Source: Hyperoplus lanceolatus (Eukaryota; Chordata; Actinopteri; Uranoscopiformes; Ammodytidae). Taken from it: 64,000 nt of DNA. Below the pieces are notes generated by a model. That model ran no database searches and had not been told where the DNA came from. It worked only from the letters and a program-made list of their open reading frames with translations. Every line of letters starts with the position of its first letter. Within the stretch, counting starts at the first letter, position 1. This document shows, piece by piece, positions 11,550 through 23,380 of the stretch. Made by a program: the position numbers and the translations under genes. The stretch covers positions 39,030,001 through 39,094,000 of the forward strand of contig CM049396.1 in assembly GCA_026929865.2 (NCBI GenBank), written 5' to 3'.

Positions 11550-12090
11550 GTTAAGTTGTGGGTAGCTGTCAGTTAGGGCCGTGACGTCAGTCGACTGGAG
11601 AGTCTTTTTAGCAGTTTCCTTTCTCCTCTCGCTCGGTCAGATGTGCGAGCGTGCATGTAGCGATCATTCTAGTTTGTACATGTTTGTTTGAGTTGTGGAA
11701 TCACCCGTATGTGAGTAAGATTGCTGTTCTAAGTTATAGTTTTATGCATGTTTTAACGGCTGCGATTCGCGGGTCGCAATAACAGCTGTTCCAACGTCTC
11801 ATCAGGAGCGGAGTTAAACCCTTTGTTCTTTTCCCGCGATCTGTGTGCTGCTGTGTCTGTGAAAGAGAAGAAAATAAAGAGCGGATAAACCCAACTCCTC
11901 CTCTCCTAGTCTCATGCTTATAATCTGACGTTTTTGGCCATAAGTGGTGTTCTGGCCGACACCTCTGAAGTGAAACCAGTGATACAAGCAAATCACCGCA
12001 GTAAGCTACATTCACCAGTTTCCTCCGCTTCACTCGCTGCTGGAATCAATGTAACTTTGCAACTGTGTAGGCTACTACTGCCACACTCGC
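11550..12090. repeat. Dispersed repeat copy 1, class unknown
   Basis: It shares ordered blocks with 14,920-15,190: GTGACGTCAGTC, GCCGCGATTCGC or CTGCGATTCGC, TGTTCTTTTCCC, GTGCTGCTGTG, and a downstream AxTAAA-rich stretch followed by AAACCCAACTCC or AAACACCCACCC. The two copies are in the same orientation and diverged. The AATAAA and pyrimidine-rich end resembles a retroelement terminal repeat, but no element body was found between them. 12,091-13,610 holds only a small GC hairpin (CCCCTATAGGGG near 12,621) and no gene. Confidence 0.5.
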
Positions 12091-13617
12091 TGTTAGGTTA
12101 TTCTTCTTCTTAGATGTTGGCTACGTGATGATGTGCTGCGCAATTAACGTTATGCGCTGCCCATTTTCTAAAAGGAGCTATGTACAAAAAAAAAATAGAA
12201 AATGCGGAGGAGAAGGATTTTTATAGAAGCGGGAAACACTGGAATATCTGGGTCCGGGCTCGTGTGAAAATAAGCTCCACCCCCTGCCTCATCCATAGCA
12301 TGCAGTACCAATAGCTTGGCCACATGTCCATGCTGGTTGCTAGAAGAAGGCACAATCCTGGGGGCCTGTGGTATGCAGACACTTAGCAGGCGCCCCCACT
12401 CTCCCTTACCCACCCCCGAATTACAGACTTCCATTTTAAATTACATATTAGAGCAGGTGTTCGGCTCAACCATGTCATGTCTGCCTGCACTGATTCTCCC
12501 AAAAGTAAAGGACACAGTGAAGAACAGGTTGGTCAGCAAAAATTAAAACCATACTGGCCTCACTAGTGTAAGGCATGCATACTCATAAGATATGAAAAAG
12601 GTGACGTCCGAAAACAAACCCCTATAGGGGGTTTTCCCCCCCAGAATTTTTTGTGATTTGAACATGTAAAATGGGCAATTTGGTGTACACTGTGAAGAGA
12701 ATTAAAGACAAAGAAAACTTTTATTTCAGTTTAAATGAATAGTAAAATGAGCCAAACAAGTTAGTCAACCAACCTTCTTGACTTTACCCATACAAAGTGT
12801 GTAGGTATTTACTAAGAAAAACGTTAAAAAACAGCTCAGAAAAACGGTTAAATTGGAAAAACCTTTTTTTTCAAGTGAATGAGAGAGAAAAGGCATTAAA
12901 TAAGACAAAAAAACTTAGAGCCACCAATCTATCGCACCAAATTCCCTTACAATAAACTATTATATACTCTCTCTCTCTCTCTCTCTGTCAGGCAGGCAGG
13001 CACAGTATCTATAGATGCTTTCAAGCGGAGCCCTCATCCACCCTCTGCATGTAAAAGATTCCAACCCCCTTGTATGTCTGAAATGTTGCACTCGGATGCT
13101 GCATTGCAGGTTGATCCAATGGGTGCCCGGGATGCTTTTCATGACAGTAATGGAGTAGGCAGAAATGTGCCATTGCTTTATAGTTGCTTGTTCCCTCTAG
13201 TGTGAGATGTTACATTCCAGAGCCATTTTCCACACAGATTTTTAAAATCACTCTTTCCTGACAAAAAAAAAGAAAAGCTTCTTTAAAGGTATTGTTCTTC
13301 ATGCTTCCTGTAATACTGTATGTGTAACTTACACACTATTTAAACCGATCCTGAATTGTAATGCTTTGGGGGATTCTGAATTGTGATGCTTTGTGGTGCC
13401 CCTCCTCCCCCCACCCTTCCTTAGCATTGTACATTATACTTAGCATTGTAGAACATACTTCAAACACTATACATGTACATAAGCCCTGCAGCTCACCCGC
13501 AGAAAACATTTCCTCAGAAAAAATGTTTTGTCGTTACACTCATAGCTCCAAAGAAAAACCTATTGTTCTAGTTTACACTACCTGGGAATCTTATCTACTG
13601 TCTGATCAGGACCTTAA

Positions 13618-14191
13618 AGAGGACCTATTATACTACTTTTCTGGTCTTAATTTCTTGTTTTACACTGCTATAGAGCAACCTGACACAAATCACATCACAA
13701 AAAACTATGTAGATTTTCGGGAAGCTCTTTCTCTTATTTTGACGATCCAGCATGCCCTCTAAACACTTTACTTTTGACATTTCCGCCCCCTCCCCTCCCT
13801 TCCTGAAAACCCAACTACGTTGTGATTGGTTACCTTCCTTCCGGAACACTTTCAGTGGCGGGAGGTGCGAGCATGGACCTATAAGGGCGAGAGGCAGACG
13901 CGAGTAGGAAAGTGGCAGCATTACCATACATGGAAACATCCACGTGGTGACGACACCAAGTTACATGCGACGTCACGATGTTACAAAGCGTCAAGCCGCT
14001 TTGAACACGTGACTTCTCGACTGGCTAGAATAGTGTCTAGTGCTCTGCACAGACACCCCAGACGGTAAGCAGGGAATACGTCGAAATGCATGTACGTCAT
14101 TATTTGATAATGTAGTATGGTTAAGCATGACTATGAATCATCATAACAACGTTTATAGGTCATAAAAGTCAAAAAGTATCATAGGTCTGCT
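13618..14191. mobile_element. TTAA-flanked MITE (piggyBac-like)
   Basis: The termini AGAGGACCTATTATAC and GTATCATAGGTCTGCT form an imperfect 16-bp inverted repeat. TTAA flanks both ends (13,614-13,617 and 14,192-14,195), the target preference of piggyBac-type elements. No transposase frame is present; an antisense open frame here has no family resemblance. Confidence 0.8.
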
Positions 14192-14399
14192 TTAACATAT
14201 CTCTTTAGACTGAGATGCATCCAAGCGAATCCATCATCTTGTTCAGTGAATTGGAAACAGAAACTAAGACAAACTTAACCTCAGTCTTTTCATGTTAAGT
14301 TATTTATAAATTTTAATCAAATGAAATTGTGAGTCTGGCACATTGCCTCTGTAAGAGACCTTACTCCCTCTCTCTCTGGCCCAATCTAGATCCACCCCC

Positions 14400-15480
14400 T
14401 ACACCCTATCCCTATCCACTATCCCTCCGTTTGTGCGTTCGCGAGGAGGGCCCGCCATATTGAGTGTCGTCCCAAACCATCGAGCCTTGAGTGTGAGTGG
14501 GTTATAAAGCCCTCGATCACCGAGTCTGCATCGATGTTGGCTCAGCCCTACGTTTGACACAGGTGTCTGCTAATCAATTATGTCCGGAATGGTGGAGCCA
14601 ACTTACAAATGAGAGTTCCATGGAGTTTGTTTCCTGAATTATAAATGAAACGTACTCTTACCTCAAACAGACATTTGATTGATTATTTTTATGCATAGCC
14701 CTAAATGACGAAACCGGAGGGTAGCCTACAATATCGGAACAAATATGTTGTTTTACACTTGTTGATTTGATTATGCCACTTGTCTACCGTTAGTGTATTT
14801 TCAAGGCGTGGATAAAAGATAAAACGAAACAGATGAAAAAATGGCCACAAGTTAATAAGGGACAGTGATTATTATTTCCTTAAATTGTTAGTAAGATTTG
14901 TGTTACTGTTAAAGCTGATGAGGGGTAGTAATAGCGGCGGTGACGTCAGTCAGAAGGAGCGCATGACTTTTCTTATTTATGCCCGCCCTTGCATTGCATT
15001 ATAATTTATGCACGCTAATTAACTGCCGCGATTCGCCGGTCGTAGTGGCAGATTAACATATCATGACAAATGGAATACATGCTTTAGCAGACTATTGTTC
15101 TTTTCCCTGGTTTTATGCTGCTGTGCATGTAAACTGAAAGGATAATTAAACAGTGGCTCAAACACCCACCCGTTTTCTCCACTACAGACTGAGCTGGTAA
15201 AATTAAGAATATGCAGTTAGAAAATGTTTAACAACAAATAAATTATGCAGCCAAAAAAGCATGGGAGTGAGTTTGTTTTTATTCAATACTACATTTTACT
15301 CTCACATGCGTAGCCTATATATGAATGTAAAGAGTGTTTCAGGTCAAATATAAATGTGGTGGAATTCTATTTTAGGGTGAGTAATAAAGACTTAACAAAC
15401 TAGTGTCTCTAGGTTTCTTCCTGTTTCCGTCTGACAAAGGCGAGGGCTTGCCAAAGCCGCACCGTTGTTATACCCTCGCC
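14400..15480. repeat. Unassigned repeat-rich interval
   Basis: It contains the second copy (14,920-15,190) of the dispersed repeat described at 11,550-12,090. GAGGGCCCGCCATATTG near the left and ATACCCTCGCCC near the right may be ends of a larger non-autonomous element, but I could not match the termini. No gene is seen. Confidence 0.35.
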
Positions 15481-15485
15481 CTTAA

Positions 15486-15830
15486 AGGTCACATATTATG
15501 CTAAATGCACTTTTTAAATGTGTTCTAACATATCCATGGGTCCACGGTGTGCCTAGAGACTGCCAAAATATGAAAAAAATAACAATCTCTCCTTTTCTCA
15601 CTCTCCCCCTTTCTGAAACCCCCACCCCTCCCCCCCAATATAATCCAGTCAGAATTCTCGACGACTATTACGTAATAGTCGGCACAGCCACATCCCCATA
15701 TTTTCTTTATATGTCCATGCTTCCGATGCATCCCCCCCACATTAGTAACCAGAAATTTCCACCGTGCAGTAGTCTATGATAACCCCACCCCCCATTTCAT
15801 ATTGGTCCACGGCCCCGAGATCCCGTGCCC
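15486..15830. mobile_element. Truncated TTAA-type MITE
   Basis: It starts at TTAA followed by AGGTCACATATTATGCT, a terminus of the same general form as the element at 13,618. The opposite terminus is missing and the sequence gives way to the Ty3/gypsy relic. Confidence 0.6.
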
Positions 15831-15978
15831 GAGATCCTATGAGATCCTCTGAAAAATTTTCCGAGGGACAGCCATTGCTTTCATTACAAAGAAGATGACG
15901 CCTCAGACCTGTACCAAAAGTTGATCAGTATTTCTCAAGATCCAAAAGAGTCAGCACAGGATTTTTTGTTCAGAGCCA

Positions 15979-16647
15979 TTGAACTCAAAGACAGGCTACT
16001 TGTTTCATCCGAAGAGAGAGAGGAACACTGTTGCAGAGCTGGTCAAAAATAAGTTTCTGAGGTCAGTGGGTACAGGACTGCTAAATGACAATATCAAATT
16101 CCAGATTAAGCCACACCTTGATAATCTGGAAGTGACTGATGAACTTTTGATCGAAAAAATAAATGAAGCAGCTAACCTTGAGAAGGAGAGACTAACAAAG
16201 TTGAAGAGGAACAGTGCCAAGACACCCAGAGTGGCTGAGCTACATACGACCTGGGACAGCAGCACGCAGGGCTCCTCCTCAACCCAGAACAGACAGCCAG
16301 AGAAGAACGCCAAAGAGCCCTCCAAGGAAAAACCAAAAGTCGCTCACCATCCACCTGAGCCTGAGGTAAACATCTTGGTGAGAGAGCTTCAGATGGAGGT
16401 AGCTGAAATGAAACGGATGAAGCTTTCCTCCATGAGTGCTGTGAGACCAACAAACTCAAAGCAGGCGGCAGACAACAGGGACCCGCGCCGGAGGAGAGGC
16501 TGCAGGACGTGCCAGGACAAAGGAGAGGGAGACCGCTGCAGTCACTGCTTCAAGTGTGGCGAGCTGGGCCACATCTCCAGAGGATGTAGAGCTCCACGCC
16601 AGGCAGAGGAAAACGACCTGGGGTTGCTGCAGGGGGACCGGCAGTGA
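15979..16647 (+). mobile_element. Ty3/gypsy gag region (fossil)
   Basis: The gag homology starts near 15,890 and continues through a Lys/Glu-rich linker to a CCHC zinc knuckle (CFKCGELGHISRGC) near the end. Gag binds genomic RNA and forms the particle in this family. This region belongs to the broken element described above. Confidence 0.85.
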
Positions 16648-16676
16648 CCTAGCCACGATCGTCAGATTCCCGACGC

Positions 16677-16801
16677 TGCCACTTCTGTCTGCAGGATGAA
16701 GGCACTGATAGAAGGTTACAGGTATGTACTGGTTGTTCAGCTACAGTCTATTGCTCTAAGATATGTCAGAAGCAGCACTGGCAGGAACACAAAGCTCTGT
16801 G
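16677..16801 (+). mobile_element. MYND-type zinc finger in the Ty3/gypsy fossil
   Basis: Between the gag knuckle and the protease a segment reads with the full MYND spacing: Cys-x2-Cys, then Cys-x2-Cys, then a YC-x3-C block followed by a HW-x2-H-x3-C block. The MYND family uses this pattern to bind two zinc ions and proline-rich peptides. MYND is not a standard part of Ty3/gypsy polyproteins. It is either a captured host domain or a feature of this lineage. Confidence 0.75.
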
Positions 16802-16937
16802 TAAAACAGTTAAGTTGGTTGAGTAACACCTAGCGGTGGAAGAGGCACAGAGATACAAATGACCAGAAATTGCTAAAGTTAATTACCTCTCAGCAAAACA
16901 AGGTAAAAAGCTGATCCAACTAATTGGGGAACGTAAA

Positions 16938-17440
16938 ATGGTAAAATGTACTTTTGATAACGTGACAGTGACAGCACTGTGGGATACAGGCGCTCGAGCA
17001 ACTGTGATAAATGACAAATGGCGAGTTGAGCATCTGCCTAATAGCACTATCAGTGCAGTAGATAAACTATTAGGGCCAGTAGCACTAAACGGACTTGCTG
17101 CCAGTCAGACAGAAATAGCATTTATGGGGTGGGTACCTGTAGAATTCAAACTAAGCATGTCAGACACTGCTAGTTCTAGTCTGCTAGTGCCAGTACTTGT
17201 TTCCAGCGACCCCAATGTGGCAGAAGACCCCATCATTGGCTTTAATGTCATCGAGGAGGTGATTAATGATCTGAAACAACAGCAATGTGTTACACATAGA
17301 GACAGTGCCACTGATAATGTGAGCAGCACTTTTGACATTGACTCTTGTGCAGCAAAAATGTTTATCCAGCTGATGCATACTCACCAATCCAGTAATGAGG
17401 GGATTCCAGTAAGTACTGGCAAGAGTAAAGTGACACTACA
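16938..17440 (+). mobile_element. Ty3/gypsy aspartic protease region (fossil)
   Basis: The retroviral-type protease signature ALWDTGARATVI is seen at the start of the segment, followed by a typical downstream region. The L1 insertion interrupts the element at 17,441. Confidence 0.85.
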
Positions 17441-17557
17441 GACTTCCGGTTATGGCAGGCACGTAGGAAGACGTGTTTCACTGTGCTCTGCTTATGCTAC
17501 TATAATTTCTACTGAAACTACTCTATTTGCAACAAAATTTTATCGAACGGTGTTGGA

Positions 17558-18460
17558 GTGGATTCTGCGATGCCGAGGGGTGGCAAAAACAAGGGCCAAG
17601 CGTCTCCTACACAGCCGACGTTAACGGACTACCGTGTTTGTAGCGAAGCAAAGCAAACTAACAAAGACAACATGGCGGAGGTGGCAGCGGAGGAGGCCAG
17701 CGGAGAAGGTGAACTTGTGGGAGAATATGAAGGTGCAGTACTGACTGCTTTAAGCTCTATGAAAAATGGGTTTTCGTCAAAATTTGATGCAGTTTTGAAG
17801 GCGATAGAAAATATGAGGAAGGAGATAAGTGACTGCACCGAACGGGTGTCGCAGACAGAGCTGCATATATCAAGTGCTGAGGATGACGTCGTTGACTTGC
17901 AAGCTAAAGTACACACGCTGGAGTCACAAAATAAAACGCTGGAGGACAAGCTCTTGGATTTGGAGACCAGGTCTCGACTAAACAACCTGCGACTAGTTAA
18001 CCTACCGGAGGGGGCCGAAGGACGGGATGCGTGCCTCTTTTTGGAAAAATGGATACCGGAGGTGCTTGGTGATGCGGCGCTACAGTCATCAGTGGTCATT
18101 GAGAGGGCGCACCGAGTCGGACCGGCGAGGGACGCCAAGATGCCGCCGAGAACACTGATCATGAAGTTCCTTAGCTACAAAGGCAAACGGGCAGTTGTTG
18201 CTGCTGCACGGGCAAAAAAAGACATGCGGTACAAGGACCAGCAACTACGGTTCTACCCGGACTTGGCTACGGGAATACACCAACTAAGGAAGAAATTCGA
18301 CCCGGTCCGACAGGAGCTGCGCAATCTAGGGATCCGACATGGAGTGATTCATCCTGCGAAGATGCTGGTCACACATGAAGAACGAACCTACACTTTCAAC
18401 ACCCCTGCCGAGGTACAAGAGTTCATAAAGAAGATTCAGATGGACAATGGTGGGGGCTAA
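17558..18460 (+). CDS. L1 ORF1 protein (RNA-binding)
   Basis: An open frame of 300 residues. A low-complexity N-terminus is followed by a heptad-rich coiled coil (about residues 60-145). Next come the RRM-like core (LRLVNLPEGAEGRDACLFLE), the conserved RAHR motif (VVIERAHRVG), and a C-terminal domain. This is the order in L1 ORF1p, a trimeric nucleic-acid chaperone that coats the element RNA. The length is usual for fish L1. The start used is the first Met of the frame; a later Met at residue 39 (MAEVAAEEASGEGE) could also serve. It is intact while ORF2 is broken. Confidence 0.9.
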   Translation: MDSAMPRGGKNKGQASPTQPTLTDYRVCSEAKQTNKDNMAEVAAEEASGEGELVGEYEGAVLTALSSMKNGFSSKFDAVLKAIENMRKEISDCTERVSQTELHISSAEDDVVDLQAKVHTLESQNKTLEDKLLDLETRSRLNNLRLVNLPEGAEGRDACLFLEKWIPEVLGDAALQSSVVIERAHRVGPARDAKMPPRTLIMKFLSYKGKRAVVAAARAKKDMRYKDQQLRFYPDLATGIHQLRKKFDPVRQELRNLGIRHGVIHPAKMLVTHEERTYTFNTPAEVQEFIKKIQMDNGGG

Positions 18461-18931
18461 ATCACACTTGCACGCATACACACCGTGTAGTGTGGCCGAC
18501 ATGCATACACATGCAAAACCTACGCATTATACACATTGAGTTCATTCATTGGGAAAATATAAAAGGCACAAAAAAAATAAAAATAAATGTATAAATTAGG
18601 CTATTTAAACTGCTAAAGTTAATAATTAGAGCAAGCCTATTTCACACGTTACAGATGAGTGTTTATTGAGGTCAAAATATACAGAAGCAGAGATGGTTTG
18701 GTAAGTGAAGAATAAAACAGTGGTCTGACTGATCCTCACTTGGTGTGGAGTGGTCGTCAGCGATAGCAGAAGTCAGAATGTTTTTTGGGGGGGGGGGCTT
18801 CCACGAGAGTGGGTAAAGGGGAATTGTTCATGTTCAGTGTATTGGATGTGGGTTCTAACGTCTAGGTTTGTTATGCTTCTCTGTACATTCTTTTTATATT
18901 GCAAGGTAATCTGTTTTTCTTTTTTTTGTAA

Positions 18932-21900
18932 ATGTCTCAAGGAGTAAAACTTAATTTTGTTTCTTGGAACTGCAGAGGTCTGCAAAAGCTTAAAAAAGTG
19001 AAACAAGTCATGAATAGATTAAAGGATATAGACTCCAAAGTTGTATTTCTACAAGAAACCCATCTTCTAGAGGAGGACAATAAAAAAATCAGGAGAAGGT
19101 GGCCAGGCAGCGTATTCACAGCTTCATACTCATCCCAGGCCAGAGGAGTTATGATTCTAATTCATAATACTGTCCCATTTCAAGTGAAAAATGTCATCAA
19201 AGATAGAGGGGGAAGATATTTGATAGTCCAAGGCTCTTTGTTATCAGTAAATCTAAATTTAGTAAATCTGTATGGTCCTAACATTGATGATCCTATATTT
19301 TTTGTAGATCTGTTCCTTTCTATCGCATCATTTGCGGGACAACACATAATAGCAGGAAACTTTAACTGCACATTAAACCCCAATGTGGATAGATCCACAG
19401 GAGTAGATCAATCACACAACAGGTGTAGAATAGTTATAAACCGTTATATTAAAGAATTGAATCTGCTAGACATGGAGAGAATTGAAACCACAAGCTAAAG
19501 CTTACTCTTGTCACTCTAACACATTTCAGACATACTCTCGAATTGATTACTTTTTAATCTCCTCGGAACTCCAGTCCAAAATTAATAACTGTTCCTATGG
19601 AAATATAGTGGTTTCAGATCATGCACCATGTTGCTTAGTGTATGTTGATAAACAAATGGCAAAATATCCACCTAGATGGCACTTTCAGCACAAATGGTTA
19701 CAAGATGAAGAATTTGTAAAATATATAGAAAAACAGATAAAAGAATTCTTTGAAATTAACACTACACAAATGTCTGCTTGTATAAAATGGGAAGCATTTA
19801 AAGCCTTTCTCAGAGGGAATATCATAAGTTATACAGGTTCTAAATCAAAAAAGGTGCGTGAGGAGAGGTTACAATTGGAACATAAAATTAAAATTCTTCA
19901 GGAAAAAATATATGAGAAACGTGACCCACAAATGGAAAAGGATTTGCTTATTTTGAGAGCTGAATATGACAAGTTGTCTGCTTTCAGAGCTGCATCTAGT
20001 CTTCTAAGACTGAAGCAATCTCTTTATGAACAAGGCGATAAGTCTAATTATTAGCATGGCAGATTAAACAACTCCAAACTAGAACATCAATCACCACCAT
20101 TATATCGAATGGGCACAGTGTGGTCGATCCTGTAGAAATGAATGATGCCTTTAGAGATTATTGTAAAGAATTGTATGACACAATAAATGAAACCAATGTA
20201 CAAAATTTAAATAGGTTTTTAGATGACTTAACTATACCAAGTATCCCAAATGAACAAAAAGTAGATATGGATTTAGAAATTAATAAAGAAGAAATTGGGC
20301 ACGCTATCGATAGTATGAAATCCGTAAAAAGTGCAGGACCAGATGGTCTCCCTATTGATCTATATAAAAAATTTAAGAACAAATTACTAACACCACTTCT
20401 TGAAATGTTTCTAGAGTCATTTCAGAATGGCAGTCTTCCGCCAGCTATGAATAGTGCTGTAATTACTTTACTGCCAAAACCAGGTAAACCCTCAAACAAA
20501 TGTGAGAACATGAGACCCATCAGTTTATTAAATTCTGATCTTAAGATAATATGTAAGCTTTTAGCAAAACGATTACAGCCATTATTACCAAATATCATTA
20601 ATAAAGATCAAAACGGTTTTATTACAGGAAGGCAAGGTTTCCACAACGTACGAAGAGTACTGAATATAATTTATGCGAACAAAGAAATATCGGATACAGC
20701 ACTTCTAACGTTAGATGCTGAAAAGGCCTTTGATAGGGTCACATGGCCTTATCTTTTCAATATTCTAGAAAGATTTGGGTGTGGAACTGACTTCATAAAA
20801 TGGGTGCAGATAATATATAAAAATGCTACAGCGGAAATTTTAACCAATAGAAATATTTCAAAATCAATAAACATCGGTAAAGGTTGCAGACAAGGATGTC
20901 CCCTTTCTCCCCTTCTGTTTACATTAGCAATCGAACCTCTAGCAATAGCAGTACGTTCACAGCCTCAATTTTTTGGAATAAGAGTAGGGCCGATAGAACA
21001 CTGAATTTCATTGTATTGTGATGATGTAATTTTATTCATGTCCAAACTAAATCAAACCATTCCGGCCTTGTCACAGCTAATTAAAACCTTTGGTGATATT
21101 TCGGGATATAAAGTGCATAATACAAATCTTCTATATTACTACTTAATGAACAGGACAGAAGAAACCCAACTTCTGAGGTAACCCAATTTAATAGTGTAGA
21201 ACAGTTTAAATATTTAGGAGTACAGATATTGCCTGGACTAGAACATGTTGTTAATGCAAATTATGAACCGTTAATGATTGAAATTAGTGAGTTGATTGAG
21301 AGATGGACGTCGCTACCAGTTTCTATAATTGGGAGAATTAATATCTTAAAAATTACTATATTACCGAAAATCCTTTTATTTATTCCAAAATATTCCTCTG
21401 CCACCACCTTCAGACTTGTTTTCAAAAATTAAAAAAAATATTTGTAGGATTTCTATGGAGCAATAGAAGCGCGAGACTTCGTTTGTCTTTGTTGTATTTA
21501 CCATTTGATCGAGGGCGATTAAAATGTCCAAATGTACTATGGTACTACTGGGCTGTGCAGCTGAGGTCTATTATGTTCTATTTCTCAACAAGTGATACCC
21601 CTCATTGGATCGAAATGGAATCCGAAGGTCTTAAAGTACCTCTTCCCTTATACATATACTCAGATACAGAAAAAAAACTACGGAAAAAAACAAAAAATCC
21701 AATTGTAAAACATATGATATGGTATGATGTAAAAAAAATACTTAAAAGAACCACAATCATTGTCATTATATAGTCCAATATGGGGTAACCAGTTATTTAT
21801 ACCAGGTAGAGCTGATGCAACATTCAAATTATGGAACTCTAAGGGACTCAAAATTATTAAAGATCTTTATTCAACTGATTCAGGTGTCATGATGTCTTTT

Positions 21901-22706
21901 GATGAGTTGAGGTCTAAATTTAATCTTATTAGGAAACACTTTTTCAAGTACCTGCAACTAAGAAGCTTTGTTAAAGTAAATCAAGACAATGCTCTTACTA
22001 GACCTCTACACTCGGATTTGGAAAAAAATATGACAAAAGACAGTTTGAAAAAGGGTATTATATCAGAGTATTACAAATTGATGACATCTTACTCTCCTGA
22101 AAGTTCACAGTATAAGTTGAATGCCTGGATGGAAAATTTGCATCTTTCCGATCAAGATTGGAATGTAGCTTGTGCTGGTGCTCATACTAAGTCTATAAAT
22201 GTACGCCTTAAACTGATACAGTATAAATGGTTAATGAGGACATGTGACACCTGTTGATTTAAATCGTTACAACAAAAACATCCCTGACATTTGCACAAAA
22301 TGTCTGGAATTTGAAGGAACATTGTTTCATTGTATATGGCAATGCAGAAAAATCAAAACGTTCTGGAAAGAGGTACGAGATATACTTGAGAAGATCCTTT
22401 AAAAACTAATTTTACTTGACCCTAAGCTTTTTCTGTTTATTCTCAGAAAAACACAACTATAGTAAAAGTGAAAGAGCATTCATAGACCTCGGCTTGCTGT
22501 ATGCCAAAACATGTACTGCAATGTTATGGAAAAAGGTTAATAAACCAAACACAACTCAATGGATCAGACGGATGTTGTCATGCCTCCCTTTAGAAAGGAT
22601 AACTTACATATTGAAAGCTAAACAGCAACAATTTGAAAATATCTGGAGACCTTTCATGAACTATGTTAAAGATTTAGATTTAACAGAGGATCAAGAAAAT
22701 GAATAA
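18932..22706 (+). pseudogene. L1 ORF2 (endonuclease/reverse transcriptase), broken
   Basis: The apurinic-type endonuclease is at 18,932-19,650 (FVSWNCRGLQ, LQETHL, LVNLYGPN, then SDHAPCC near 19,613). Reverse transcriptase is at 20,120-21,060 with [45 protein letters not shown] and the CDD catalytic box (LYCDDVILF). The C-terminal region follows to 22,706. Visible breaks include a frame change near 19,485-19,500, a stop after 20,051, a stop at 21,002 just before the CDD box, a frame change near 21,170-21,230, and further changes near 21,430-21,480, 21,760 and 22,257-22,416. In the endonuclease, GDFN is GNFN (codon 19,358-19,360), which removes a catalytic Asp. Confidence 0.9.
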
Positions 22707-23380
22707 TTGTGAAAATGTGGCTAATGTAGTTTCTAGGCTAGCAGAATTTATTTGTTATAAAAAAAAATTGTATTGAGTTATATTTACCAAACCTTGTAAA
22801 GATTACCACTTTTTAAACAGAAGAAGCACTGTTTTGTATTTTTTATTTTTTTTGTTATGTCATTGCAGTAATGTTAGATTGTACTTCATACTATATGAAT
22901 GTGACGGACTGTATTTTATGTTTAAACTGAAATAAAAATATTTCTGAAAAAAAAAGTGACACTACATCCAGGTAAAACTACCACAGTGAGATGTCGCACA
23001 CATACGGGGGCTGAGAAAGACACTGAAATGTTGTTCTGTCCAAAAACAAGTGCAGACTTATCTGAGGGGTTACAAATACAAGAAGTGTTGTTCACCATGA
23101 AAAGAACTGTTCCACTGTCCCTGTCTCTGTTATTAATACCACAGGACACAGTATTACTCTGGGCCTACGCGTCAGCCTGGGACACATAGAGAGCGTTAAA
23201 GCTGTGTACCCGGCAGCCATACAACCTGTGACTGCAGCACAAGTAAGTTAAGTCAAAGTTAAACCAGGAGAGACAGACTGCCCGGACACAGCATGTCCCG
23301 CCACGGACAGTAGGGCAGTGTGGGATCCCCCTGTAACATTAGAACACTTAACTGGTGACCAGCAGGCCCTTGCAAGATAA

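Larger units (their letters stand above)
17441..22952 (+). mobile_element. Near full-length L1 LINE
   Basis: A 5.5-kb L1-clade element with both open reading frame regions, a 3' tail carrying AATAAA, and a terminal A run. The 14-bp target duplication AAAGTGACACTACA lies at 17,427-17,440 and 22,953-22,966. This proves insertion into the Ty3/gypsy relic. The 5' end retains about 115 bp upstream of ORF1, so it is essentially full length. ORF1 is open; ORF2 is broken, so the copy cannot move by itself. Confidence 0.95.

Noticed and set aside
13361-13762. 133-residue open frame on the + strand
   Set aside because: No family similarity, and it runs into the TTAA-flanked MITE at 13,618.
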